Origin: TMED14 sp041158165
Lineage (GTDB): Bacteria; Bacteroidota; Bacteroidia; Flavobacteriales; Schleiferiaceae
Direction: 5' to 3'
Length of the DNA: 41,082 nucleotides
Assembly (NCBI GenBank): GCA_041158165.1
Contig: JBEBBW010000012.1
Location: 1-41,082 of the forward strand
The notes beneath the pieces are model-generated. The model ran no database searches, was not told where the DNA came from, and saw only the letters and a list, made by a program, of their open reading frames with translations. Of the stretch, positions 13,316-21,581 are shown piece after piece. The stretch's first letter is position 1, and each line of letters opens with the position of its first letter. Both the position numbers and the translations under genes were made by a program.

Positions 13316-15847
13316 CTATTTTACGCGAATGAAGGTTCCGACTGGTGGCTCCACTTTGGCCCACTCCGGATTCAGTTCCTTCAGTTCTTTTTCTTTCATT
13401 TTAAGCTCTGAAGCAATCGACTTCCAGGTTTCGCCGAGGGCGACTTGGCGGTGCTTGGCGTCAAAGTCTGCGTAGTCTCCATTAGCGGTAACCTTCAGCA
13501 GCATGCCGGGCTCCAACTTCACGCCGCGCAAGCCACCGTTGATGCGGCGCAAGTCGGTGATGTTGATGTTGGCGTTGCGGCAAACCGTGGCAAACGTTTC
13601 TTTGTCGCCTACGGTGTAGACTTCGCCTTTAACGGGTTTCGGAGCCTCCTTGGCTTCAAGAGCTTTCTGCTCGGCAAGCTCCGCCGTGTCTATGGGCGGC
13701 GTAAAGTCGTCGCGAATCACGCGGAAGTCCGTACGGCGGTTGAGGCTGTGTGCGAGCTCTTGCTGCGCCGCAGGCATCTTTTTAATGGCGGGCTCCGTGA
13801 GCTTGGTTCCCGCGGGGAAAACGTCGCTGCCCTTGCCTTTGTAGCCCGTTGGCACCTCAAACGGCTGCGTCTCACCCATACCTACTGACGTCAAACGGCC
13901 AGGATCGATTCCCTTGCTGATCAAGTACTTGACACAGGTATCGGCGCGCTTCTGCGACAAGATTTGGTTTTTGTCGTCGGCGTCACGGTAGTCCGTGTGC
14001 GAGCGAAGCTCAATAACAATCGTGGGATTGAGGACCAGCGTGCGGTACACGGTATCGAGTGAGGCCCGCGCTTGGTCGTTGAGGTCCCACTTTGCCAAGG
14101 CGAAGTAGAGTTCGGGCAGAACCACGGGGTACTCGATCGGGGCCATGGTCGCCGCGACCTCCATGGTGTGGCGGAACGCATTCTCGTTTTCAACAAAAAC
14201 GAACTTGTCGAGGTTGAGGCCCACGGTATTGGCTTTGGCGCCGCCGTTGAGGAACTTCTTCTTCTCAAAGGCAAAGTCGTAGGTCACTTCGGCTTTGAGT
14301 TTGTCGTCGACCAACTCAAACTTACCCAGCTTGTCGGTCATCACGGTGGCCGTGAAGCCGTCGCTTCCCGAAATCTTCACTGTGGCATTTGCGAGCGGAG
14401 TCTGGTCTTTTTCGCTTTTCAAGGTACCTCGAAGGGCGTACTTGAGCGGAACCTCGTACAGCGTCCAAATATCATCACCCCCTGCTCCACCGGCGCGGTT
14501 CGACACAAAGTAGCCGTCGCGGAGTCCGCCCGGGCGCAAGATCAGGTTGAAGTCGTCGCCCGAACTGTTGATCGGCGCCCTGAGGTTGACCGGCTCGCCG
14601 GTAGGCAGTCCGTCTGCGCCCACGGCTACGCGGAACAGGTCAAAGCCCCCCATTCCGGGCAGGCCGTCCGAAGCATAGTACAGGTAGCCGTCGTCGTGAA
14701 TAAAGGGGAACAATTCATCGCCTTTAGAATTGACCATTGCCCCAAGGTTGACCGGGTTGGCCCAGGTGCGCTTGCGCTTGTCGTAGCTCGCCACCCAGAT
14801 GTCTTTTCCTCCAACGCACCCGCTGAGGTCGCCAGCGAAGTAAAGCAAGGTTTCGTCGTCGTTCACCGACGGATGGCCTACCGAGCGAGACGAGTCGGTC
14901 GTCAAGACAACCGGCGTGGCCTCCTGCCAGGTTTGGCCGGCGCGGCGCGTAACGTAGATGGCGCAGCCGAGTTGCGCGCGCTTCACATCCATACAGCGTG
15001 TGAAGTACAGGTTGCGGCGCTTGCCGTCAAACGAAGGCGAGCCCTCGTGGTCGATGGTGTTGATAATCTCTGGAAGCAGTTCAGGCGCAGCGAACTTTTG
15101 AGCACGAGCCGCCGTGGGGTCGGGCTTGCCAGCTCCACCTTTCGTCGGCTTCTTGCCACCGCGTGCGGTTCCGTCCGCATTCAAGCGCTTGGTACTGTAA
15201 ATGTCAGAGAACTGCTGGCCAGTCCAACCGTCTTTCTTCTTGCCAATGCCGCCTTCGCGGGTAGAAGTGAACAGCAATTCCTCGTGGCTTCCTTGGCGGC
15301 CGTCAAAGGCGAGTCCGTACTCGTGGGCCTTGGTGTTCAGGTCAGTTAACGGTCCAACTTGGAAGCGAGTCACCGTGTTCCTCCAAGCCACAGCCGCCTT
15401 AGAGCTCTCAATGCCTTGGGCCGCGCGGGGGTCAGACGGGAAGGCCTTGGCCATATCTTCGTAGGCCACGAGCGCGTCTTCGTACTTTTCTTGGTACTTC
15501 AGCATTTCAGCCACGCCCAAGTAGGCTTCGGGCTGGTTGTAGCCGGCTTTGATTGCTCGGCGGTACTGTGCCTCTGCCGCTTTGTACTGGGTGGTGTAGC
15601 GGTAGCATTCACCCAAGCGGAAGCTGATTTCGGCCTTTTCGGGGCGCGACTTCACCTTGCTGTAGGCCTTTCGGTACAGATCAATAGCCTTAGTGTACTC
15701 TTTGCCTTGGTAGTAGTCGTCGCCTTGGCGCGCAATTTTCGGACGCTTCGGCGCCTCGTCATCTTTTGCCTTTTGAGCCCAAATGGGGCTGGCAGATAGC
15801 CCAAAAAGCAGGGCAGCAGCGAAGGCAATTGTAGATCGTGTGTTCAT
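13316..15847 (-). CDS. Envelope protein with TPR, beta-propeller, carboxypeptidase-regulatory-like, OmpA and two LysM domains (PorE-like)
   Basis: From the ATG at 15847 the protein has 843 residues. A signal peptide (1-24, ending SPIWA) is followed by TPR repeats (about 40-150), PD40/WD40-like propeller repeats (about 165-465; EGSPSFDGKRRNLYFTR, GHPSVNDDETLLYFAGD, DELFPFIHDDGYLYYASDG) and a carboxypeptidase-regulatory-like beta domain (about 472-555; GTLKSEKDQTPLANATVKISG). Next come an OmpA peptidoglycan-binding domain (about 575-715; YFALAKWDLND, IELRSHTD, NQILSQKRADT, LNRRTDFRV) and two LysM modules (about 745-790 and 798-843). The first four parts are the layout of PorE, the type IX secretion component that ties the complex to peptidoglycan; the LysM pair is extra. 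The upstream in-frame extension to 15955 overlaps the glnA terminator and lacks a signal sequence. Monocistronic. Confidence 0.82.
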   Translation of the reverse strand: MNTRSTIAFAAALLFGLSASPIWAQKAKDDEAPKRPKIARQGDDYYQGKEYTKAIDLYRKAYSKVKSRPEKAEISFRLGECYRYTTQYKAAEAQYRRAIKAGYNQPEAYLGVAEMLKYQEKYEDALVAYEDMAKAFPSDPRAAQGIESSKAAVAWRNTVTRFQVGPLTDLNTKAHEYGLAFDGRQGSHEELLFTSTREGGIGKKKDGWTGQQFSDIYSTKRLNADGTARGGKKPTKGGAGKPDPTAARAQKFAAPELLPEIINTIDHEGSPSFDGKRRNLYFTRCMDVKRAQLGCAIYVTRRAGQTWQEATPVVLTTDSSRSVGHPSVNDDETLLYFAGDLSGCVGGKDIWVASYDKRKRTWANPVNLGAMVNSKGDELFPFIHDDGYLYYASDGLPGMGGFDLFRVAVGADGLPTGEPVNLRAPINSSGDDFNLILRPGGLRDGYFVSNRAGGAGGDDIWTLYEVPLKYALRGTLKSEKDQTPLANATVKISGSDGFTATVMTDKLGKFELVDDKLKAEVTYDFAFEKKKFLNGGAKANTVGLNLDKFVFVENENAFRHTMEVAATMAPIEYPVVLPELYFALAKWDLNDQARASLDTVYRTLVLNPTIVIELRSHTDYRDADDKNQILSQKRADTCVKYLISKGIDPGRLTSVGMGETQPFEVPTGYKGKGSDVFPAGTKLTEPAIKKMPAAQQELAHSLNRRTDFRVIRDDFTPPIDTAELAEQKALEAKEAPKPVKGEVYTVGDKETFATVCRNANINITDLRRINGGLRGVKLEPGMLLKVTANGDYADFDAKHRQVALGETWKSIASELKMKEKELKELNPEWAKVEPPVGTFIRVK

Positions 15848-15912
15848 GTAGTATGGGCGTTTCGGGCGCAGAAGACACGAAAATAACACATGCATTCGGA
15901 TTAAACGAGAAA

Positions 15913-15940
15913 AGCCCCTCACACCAGCGTGTGAAGGGCT
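15913..15940 (-). terminator. Intrinsic terminator of glnA
   Basis: In the transcribed direction AGCCCTTCACAC-GCTG-GTGTGAGGGGCT forms a stem of about 12 bp with one mismatch, followed by TTTTCTCG. It begins 20 bases after the glnA stop. Confidence 0.88.
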
Positions 15941-15960
15941 AAATTTCTTGCACAAAACGA

Positions 15961-18150
15961 CTAGCGAATGTAAAGTAGCTCGCGGTACTTCGGCAGCGGC
16001 CAGGTGTCGTTGTCGACAATCAGCTCCATTTTATCTACCTCGTAGCGAATAGAACTCAAGTAGGGCTTCACCGTGTCGCAGTAGGCAAGTGCGCGCTCTC
16101 GGGCAGAGGCGATCTTGTTCGCCTTCTTACGCGCCTCTGTCATTTCCTCAACTTGGCGGAGTGCAGAAGAAATTCGCTCACTAAGCTCCTCAATCAACGC
16201 GAGTTGCTCCTTACAGCTCTTTTTAAAGGTGGCATCAGGCAAAAGTGACTTCAAACGCAGCAAATTCTCGCTCAGCACACTTTGGTACTTAATTGCGGAA
16301 GGAATGATGTGGTTATTCACCAAATCACTTAACGTACGGCTCTCAATTTGAAGATGCTTAAAGTACTCTTCTTGAAGGATTTCGTAGCGAGCATGAAGTT
16401 CCACTTTGCTTAAAACACCGTGGCCCTCGAAAAGATTTTCAGCGTCCTTGGTCACCAAAAAATCCAGCGCACGGGGCGTATCAGGCGTATTTTTCAACCC
16501 ACGTTTTGCCGCTTCATCTTTCCATTCGTCGCTGTAGCCGTCGCCTTCAAAGCGGATTTTCTTCGACGCTTTGATGTAGTCCTTGAGCACATTAAAAATC
16601 GCGTCGTCCTTCTTGAGGCCTTGTGCGATTTGGGCATCGACATCGGCCTTGAACTGAAGCAGTTGGTCGGAAACCATCAAGTTCAGCGTGGTCATAGCGT
16701 GCGAACAGTTGGCCAGCGAACCCACGGCGCGCAACTCAAACTTGTTTCCGGTGAACGCGAACGGCGAAGTGCGGTTACGGTCTGTGTTGTCCAAAAGGAT
16801 TTCGGGAATCTTACCCACCACGTTGAGCTTCAACTCGGTTTTCTTCTCGGGCGACATCTTGCCGCCTTCTAGCTTTTCAAGCTCATCAAGCACCTCGGTA
16901 AGCTGGCTTCCGATGAACACCGAAATGATCGCAGGAGGCGCTTCGTTCGCACCCAAGCGGTGGTCGTTGCTTGCCGAAGCAATCGCCGCACGGATCAGGT
17001 CTGCACGGTCGTGCATGGCCTTAATCGTGTTGACGAAAAAGGAAAGGAAAAGCAGGTTGCGCTTCGGTGTTGAACCTGGCGCAAGCAGGTTAATTCCGGT
17101 ATCGGTCGCCAGTGACCAGTTGTTGTGCTTGCCCGATCCGTTCACGCCCGCAAAGGGCTTTTCGTGAAGCAGTACGCGGAAATGGTGGCGCGCCGCAACC
17201 TTTTCGAGCAGGTCCATGAAAAGGGAGTTGTGGTCCACGGCCACGTTGGCCTCTTCAAAAATGGGAGCGAATTCAAACTGACCGGGAGCCACCTCGTTGT
17301 GGCGCGTTTTTACCGGGATTCCGAGCAGGTGGCTTTCAAACTCAATCTCACGCATGAATTGAATGACGCGCTCGGGAATGCTGCCGAAGTAGTGGTCTTC
17401 CATCTGCTGGCCCTTTGCGGGGGAATGGCCAACAAGCGTGCGGCCCGTCATCACCAAGTCAGGGCGAGCGTGGAACAGCGCTTCGTCGATAAGAAAGTAC
17501 TCTTGCTCCCAGCCCAACGTGGCGTGCACCTTCGTCACGTTTTTATCAAAGTACTGGCACACTGCGGTCGCCGCGTGGTCAATCGCCTGAAGCGAACGAA
17601 GCAAGGGGGTTTTGTTGTCGAGTGCCTCGCCCGTGTAGGCGACAAATACCGACGGAATGCACAGGGTGTCGGCGAGTACAAACGCCGGAGAAGTAGGATC
17701 CCATGCGGTGTAGCCGCGGGCCTCGAACGTATTGCGGATTCCGCCGTTCGGGAAGCTCGATGCGTCGGGCTCGGCCTGAACCAACATACCTCCGTTGAAT
17801 TTCTCGATGGCGTAACCGTCAGACGTCGGCTCAAAAAACGCATCGTGTTTTTCTGCAGTCGCTCCGGTCAAGGGCTGAAACCAGTGCGTGTAGTGCGAGG
17901 CGCCCTTGGCCATGGCCCAAGCCTTCATAGCCGTAGCTACTTGGTCCGCGATCGCACGGTCAATTTTGTCGCCGCGATCGATGGCCTTCATTACGGACTC
18001 AAACGCCTCTTTGGGCATGTACTCGCGCATCGCCTTCTTGTTGAAGACGTTGGAACCGAAGTATTCCGATGCCTTGCCGGCAGGTTTAACGAATTCAGCT
18101 GGCTTGTGAGCAAGGGCAGCTTCAAGACCGAGGAAGCGAGAAGTAGGCAT
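15961..18150 (-). CDS. glnA: Glutamine synthetase type III
   Basis: The product is 729 residues from the ATG at 18150 (a TTG two codons upstream is less likely). The size and motifs fit GSIII (GlnN-type) rather than GSI: the N-terminal FGSNVFNKKAMREYMPKEAFE, the catalytic KGASHYTHWFQPLTG, and the metal/ATP site GSGKHNNWSLATDTGINLLAPG. GSIII is typical of Bacteroidota and cyanobacteria and makes glutamine from glutamate, ammonia and ATP. It has its own -7 element (18177-18170) and terminator, so it is probably a single-gene unit. Confidence 0.95.
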   Translation of the reverse strand: MPTSRFLGLEAALAHKPAEFVKPAGKASEYFGSNVFNKKAMREYMPKEAFESVMKAIDRGDKIDRAIADQVATAMKAWAMAKGASHYTHWFQPLTGATAEKHDAFFEPTSDGYAIEKFNGGMLVQAEPDASSFPNGGIRNTFEARGYTAWDPTSPAFVLADTLCIPSVFVAYTGEALDNKTPLLRSLQAIDHAATAVCQYFDKNVTKVHATLGWEQEYFLIDEALFHARPDLVMTGRTLVGHSPAKGQQMEDHYFGSIPERVIQFMREIEFESHLLGIPVKTRHNEVAPGQFEFAPIFEEANVAVDHNSLFMDLLEKVAARHHFRVLLHEKPFAGVNGSGKHNNWSLATDTGINLLAPGSTPKRNLLFLSFFVNTIKAMHDRADLIRAAIASASNDHRLGANEAPPAIISVFIGSQLTEVLDELEKLEGGKMSPEKKTELKLNVVGKIPEILLDNTDRNRTSPFAFTGNKFELRAVGSLANCSHAMTTLNLMVSDQLLQFKADVDAQIAQGLKKDDAIFNVLKDYIKASKKIRFEGDGYSDEWKDEAAKRGLKNTPDTPRALDFLVTKDAENLFEGHGVLSKVELHARYEILQEEYFKHLQIESRTLSDLVNNHIIPSAIKYQSVLSENLLRLKSLLPDATFKKSCKEQLALIEELSERISSALRQVEEMTEARKKANKIASARERALAYCDTVKPYLSSIRYEVDKMELIVDNDTWPLPKYRELLYIR

Positions 18151-18169
18151 AACCAATAGTTTTATGCCA

Positions 18170-18177
18170 CAAAATTA
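18170..18177 (-). promoter_or_regulatory. -7 element for glnA
   Basis: TAATTTTG, an exact TAnnTTTG match, lies 19 bases before the glnA ATG. There is no TTG at the -33 distance. Confidence 0.55.
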
Positions 18178-18259
18178 CTTCAAGTCAACGGACTAAATCG
18201 AAAAAAACATAAAAATTATCAACACCCCCCCTAATAAAGAAGGTCAACTGCGCTAAAAA

Positions 18260-18508
18260 CTACTTTTTTCGAGACACCACCCCCTCAATTTCAGACTTCA
18301 CGTCGTCCACTGCGTCTTTTATATCTTTTATTCCCGACTTTTCTTCAGACATCAGTTGCTGGGTAAGGTCAGCTTGGGCATTTTTCACCGTACGGATTCC
18401 CTTAGCTATAGACCTCACGAATCCGGGCAGGCGATCTGGACCAAAAAGCATCAGCGCCGCAAAAAGCAGAACGACTACTTCTCCGGCGCTGATGAATAAA
18501 AGGGTCAT
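18260..18508 (-). CDS. Twin-arginine translocase TatA/TatB-like subunit
   Basis: The 82-residue protein starts with one transmembrane helix (residues 3-20) followed by the hallmark FGPDRLPGFVRSIAKGIRTVKNA amphipathic helix and a charged tail. This is the TatA/B plan: membrane-thinning/pore subunits for folded proteins with RR signals. The family cannot be split into TatA or TatB from this alone; FGPDRLP is shared by both. It starts 3 bases after the secDF stop, so two export systems are linked in one transcript. No tatC is present here. Confidence 0.88.
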   Translation of the reverse strand: MTLLFISAGEVVVLLFAALMLFGPDRLPGFVRSIAKGIRTVKNAQADLTQQLMSEEKSGIKDIKDAVDDVKSEIEGVVSRKK

Positions 18509-18511
18509 GAC

Positions 18512-21500
18512 TTACTTGGTCTTGTCGTCCTTGGGCGTAGCGTCGTACAAAATCGGCGATGCGATGAAGAGCGAGGAGTAGGTTCCCACTACGATACCGA
18601 GGAGAATGGCGAAGATAAATCCGCGCAGCACCTCGCCACCGAAGATGAAGATTACCAAGAGCACCACAATAGTGGTCCACGAAGTATTGAACGTACGGCT
18701 CAAGGTTGAATTCAACGCGTAGTTGATTACCCCTTTATCGGCACCGCTGCCTTTATGGCCCGCCAAGTATTCACGAATGCGGTCAAACACGACCACCGTA
18801 TCGTTAATCGAGTAACCGATTACGGTTAGGATAGCAGCGATGAACGCTTGATCTACTTCCATGGTAAACGGTAGAATTCCGTCAAAGAGCGCGAACGCTC
18901 CTAACACAATCACAACGTCGTGCATAAGGGCCGCTACGGCACCCAGCGAGTACTGCCAACGACTAAAGCGCACAAGCAAGTACATGAAGATACCGAGGAG
19001 CGAGAACAGGATGGCCCATACCGCAGAGTTCGCAATGTCGTCAGCCACCGTGGGACCAACCTGGCGGTAGGCCACAACTCCGAGTCCTTTAGCTCCTGGC
19101 TCATTGAATACTACTTCAGACGGCGCACTGGAATAAAATCCCTTCACCCCGGCGTAGAGTTTCGCGCGGAGTCCTTCCTCGACTGCAGGGCCAGATTCGG
19201 ACACACGGTAGTTCGTGGTGATGGTTACTTGGTCTGCAGTACCCAATGTTTTTACAATTGGTGCGTAGGACTTTCCGTTTTCGTCCACAAACTGCTTCGC
19301 CAGTGCTGAGCTCACTTGCGATACCTCTACAGGCTTGTCAAACCGAACTTGGTAGGTGCGTCCGCCTTCAAAGTCCACACCGTAGCTGAGTCCTTTGGTA
19401 AACAAGGCAACAATACTCACCGTGACAAGCACACCAGAAATGACGTACGCCACCGTGCGGCCTTTGATAAAATCAAACTTGGTGTTGTTGAACCAGTCCT
19501 TAGTTGTTTTGGTAGCGAAGGACATGGTGCCGGTCTTAGCCAATCGCCACTCAATGTAGAGGCGCGTTACGAAGATGGCGGTAAATAGCGAAGAAAGGAT
19601 ACCAATGATCAGGGTAGTCGCGAAGCCCTTGATCGGACCAGTACCCACCATGAACAGGATGATTGCCGTTAAGAGCGTGGTCGCGTTGGCGTCAAGAATG
19701 GCTCCGCGCGAATTAGCAAAACCGTCAGCTACGGCTGTGCGAACGTCTTTGCCGGCAGCGAGTTCTTCGCGAATCCGGTCAAAGATGAGTACATTGGCAT
19801 CCACGGCCATACCAATGGTTAGAACGATACCCGCCATACCCGGAAGCGTCAGTACCGCCGAGATGGCGTCGAGGATTCCGAAAATGAAGAACATATTCAC
19901 CAAGAGCGCGATGTTGGCTGCAACGCCGCCGCCCGAGTAGTAGAAAATCATGTAGGCGAACACCACGAGGAATGCGAAGATGAACGAGTTGACGCTCGAC
20001 GAAATCGCTTCTTTACCGAGGCTCGGGCCCACTACGTCGGCCTGGATCACACGAGCCGGAACAGGCAGCTTACCTGCCTTGAGCACGTTGGCCAAGTCGG
20101 TCGCCTCGTCGAGGGAGAAACCTCCTTCAATCTGCGTGCGTCCGCCCGAGATTTCGTTAATGACGCGGGGGTAGCTGTAGACGAGGTTGTCCAGCACCAC
20201 GGCGACGTGGCCCTTGGGGTTTTTAGCACTCTCTTCGGCGGTGATTCGCTGCCAGATTTGGGCACCGTAGCCGTTCATCGACATGGTCACAATGGGGTTG
20301 TTGCCTTGATCGAATTCGCGGCGAGCATCTACAATAACGCCGCCGTCGAGCTCGGGCTCCATAGTACGGTTGCCTTGAAGGGCAATCAAGAAGGTGATTC
20401 CGGCCTTCGCGTCAGGGCGGGTCCATGCGAAGCGCACATAGCGCTTGTCGCCGGGGATCAGGGACTTAACTACGTCGCTGTTGAGGTAGCCGTTAATCGT
20501 GGCCGTGTCTTTGGGCAGCGCAAAACCGATGATCGGTCCTTCAAGCGGAGTAAACGTTTGGGGATCGACGTTGAGCTGGAAAATGTTCAGCAGGGGATTA
20601 TGCTTGAGGGCAGACGAGTCGGTCGCGGCTACTGCAGTAGACTCTGGCTTGGTTACCTCTTTTGCAGCGTCTACCGCGTTGGGAAGATCGATGGCTTTGG
20701 GGTTGGCTTTGGCAGCCGCAGCGGTTTTCGATGCATTCGGATCGGGAACTACGGCACGAAGGCGCTCGTTGGCGTCGACCATGAACTGCATCCAAGCTGC
20801 GCCGTAATCTGCACGCCAGAATTCGAGGCGAGCGGTAGACTGAAGAAGTCGCTGAACGCGGGCGGGATCCTTCACACCCGGAAGCTCCACCAAAATGCGG
20901 CCCGTATTGCCGAGGCGCTGCAGGTTGGGCTGTACCACACCAAACTGGTCGATACGTGCCTTCAATACCGTGTACACGTTTTGAACAGAGGCATCGACGT
21001 CAGAACGGATGGCTGCCTTGATGTCGTCGTCGGTCGCGTTGAAACCGAGTCGGTCTGACATGTCCTTCGTGCCAAACAAACCGGGATCGCCCCAGCCGCG
21101 CGTTCCGCGCTTGGCGTCTAACGCCTTGATAAAGAGGTTAACGTATGCCTCACCTGAGTTAGCCTGCTCGGCGTCGGCGGCAGCTAAGGCTTCGACAAAC
21201 AACGGATCGTTGGGGTTCGCCGAAAGACCGATGAGCACGTCGCGCACCGAAACCTCGAGGATGACGTTCATACCGCCACGGAGGTCCAAACCGAGGTTCA
21301 TTTCTTTCTCTTTGACTTCCTTGTAAGTGAAGGAGGTAATGCCCAGGTTGTAGACCTCTTGGTTGGCCATGGAATCCAAGGCTGCGGTAAGCTTGGAGGG
21401 ATCTCCGCCTACAGACTCCAGCGCCTGCTGCTCAACACGCTGAGCCACAAAGGAGAACGACAATTCGTACAATGCCGCTAGCGCAAACGCCACAGCAAAC

Positions 21501-21526
21501 AGACGGATAACCACTTTATTTTGCAT
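18512..21526 (-). CDS. secDF: Fused protein translocase subunit SecDF
   Basis: From the ATG at 21526 the product has 1004 residues. The SecD half shows TM1 (VVIRLFAVAFALAALYELSF), NLGLDLRGGMNVILEV, the periplasmic P1 domain, and the TM4-6 block (GMAGIVLTIGMAVDANVLIFDRIREEL). The SecF half shows LSYGVDFEGGRTYQVRF and the matching GYSINDTVVVFDRIRE. SecDF uses the proton gradient to pull proteins from the Sec channel. A Lys/Ala/Thr-rich low-complexity stretch (about residues 255-310) interrupts P1. The open frame up to 21619 lies past the promoter and is not used. Fused SecDF is common in Bacteroidota. Confidence 0.96.
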   Translation of the reverse strand: MQNKVVIRLFAVAFALAALYELSFSFVAQRVEQQALESVGGDPSKLTAALDSMANQEVYNLGITSFTYKEVKEKEMNLGLDLRGGMNVILEVSVRDVLIGLSANPNDPLFVEALAAADAEQANSGEAYVNLFIKALDAKRGTRGWGDPGLFGTKDMSDRLGFNATDDDIKAAIRSDVDASVQNVYTVLKARIDQFGVVQPNLQRLGNTGRILVELPGVKDPARVQRLLQSTARLEFWRADYGAAWMQFMVDANERLRAVVPDPNASKTAAAAKANPKAIDLPNAVDAAKEVTKPESTAVAATDSSALKHNPLLNIFQLNVDPQTFTPLEGPIIGFALPKDTATINGYLNSDVVKSLIPGDKRYVRFAWTRPDAKAGITFLIALQGNRTMEPELDGGVIVDARREFDQGNNPIVTMSMNGYGAQIWQRITAEESAKNPKGHVAVVLDNLVYSYPRVINEISGGRTQIEGGFSLDEATDLANVLKAGKLPVPARVIQADVVGPSLGKEAISSSVNSFIFAFLVVFAYMIFYYSGGGVAANIALLVNMFFIFGILDAISAVLTLPGMAGIVLTIGMAVDANVLIFDRIREELAAGKDVRTAVADGFANSRGAILDANATTLLTAIILFMVGTGPIKGFATTLIIGILSSLFTAIFVTRLYIEWRLAKTGTMSFATKTTKDWFNNTKFDFIKGRTVAYVISGVLVTVSIVALFTKGLSYGVDFEGGRTYQVRFDKPVEVSQVSSALAKQFVDENGKSYAPIVKTLGTADQVTITTNYRVSESGPAVEEGLRAKLYAGVKGFYSSAPSEVVFNEPGAKGLGVVAYRQVGPTVADDIANSAVWAILFSLLGIFMYLLVRFSRWQYSLGAVAALMHDVVIVLGAFALFDGILPFTMEVDQAFIAAILTVIGYSINDTVVVFDRIREYLAGHKGSGADKGVINYALNSTLSRTFNTSWTTIVVLLVIFIFGGEVLRGFIFAILLGIVVGTYSSLFIASPILYDATPKDDKTK

Positions 21527-21553
21527 ACTCGAGTTCAAATTAGTACGAGGCGG

Positions 21554-21561
21554 CAAATATA
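21554..21561 (-). promoter_or_regulatory. -7 element for secDF-tat
   Basis: TATATTTG on the minus strand is an exact match, 27 bases before the secDF ATG. It lies only 7 bases from the opposite-strand element of the divergent gene, so the two promoters overlap. Confidence 0.65.
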
Positions 21562-21568
21562 GGCGAAT

Positions 21569-21576
21569 TACCTTTG
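21569..21576 (+). promoter_or_regulatory. -7 element for the FG-GAP gene
   Basis: TACCTTTG is an exact TAnnTTTG match, ending 5 bases before the ATG at 21582. A transcript started at the usual distance would be leaderless or nearly so. Confidence 0.6.
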
Positions 21577-21581
21577 GGAAT

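Noticed and set aside
14072..15349. 425-codon plus-strand ORF
   Set aside because: It is antisense to the OmpA-family gene, has no recognisable domain, and lies wholly within well-supported coding sequence. The same applies to the plus-strand frames at 17125-18159, 25664-26872 and 29756-30553.
15848..15955. Longer N-terminus for the OmpA-family protein
   Set aside because: It would run through the glnA terminator region and mask the clear signal peptide that begins at 15847.
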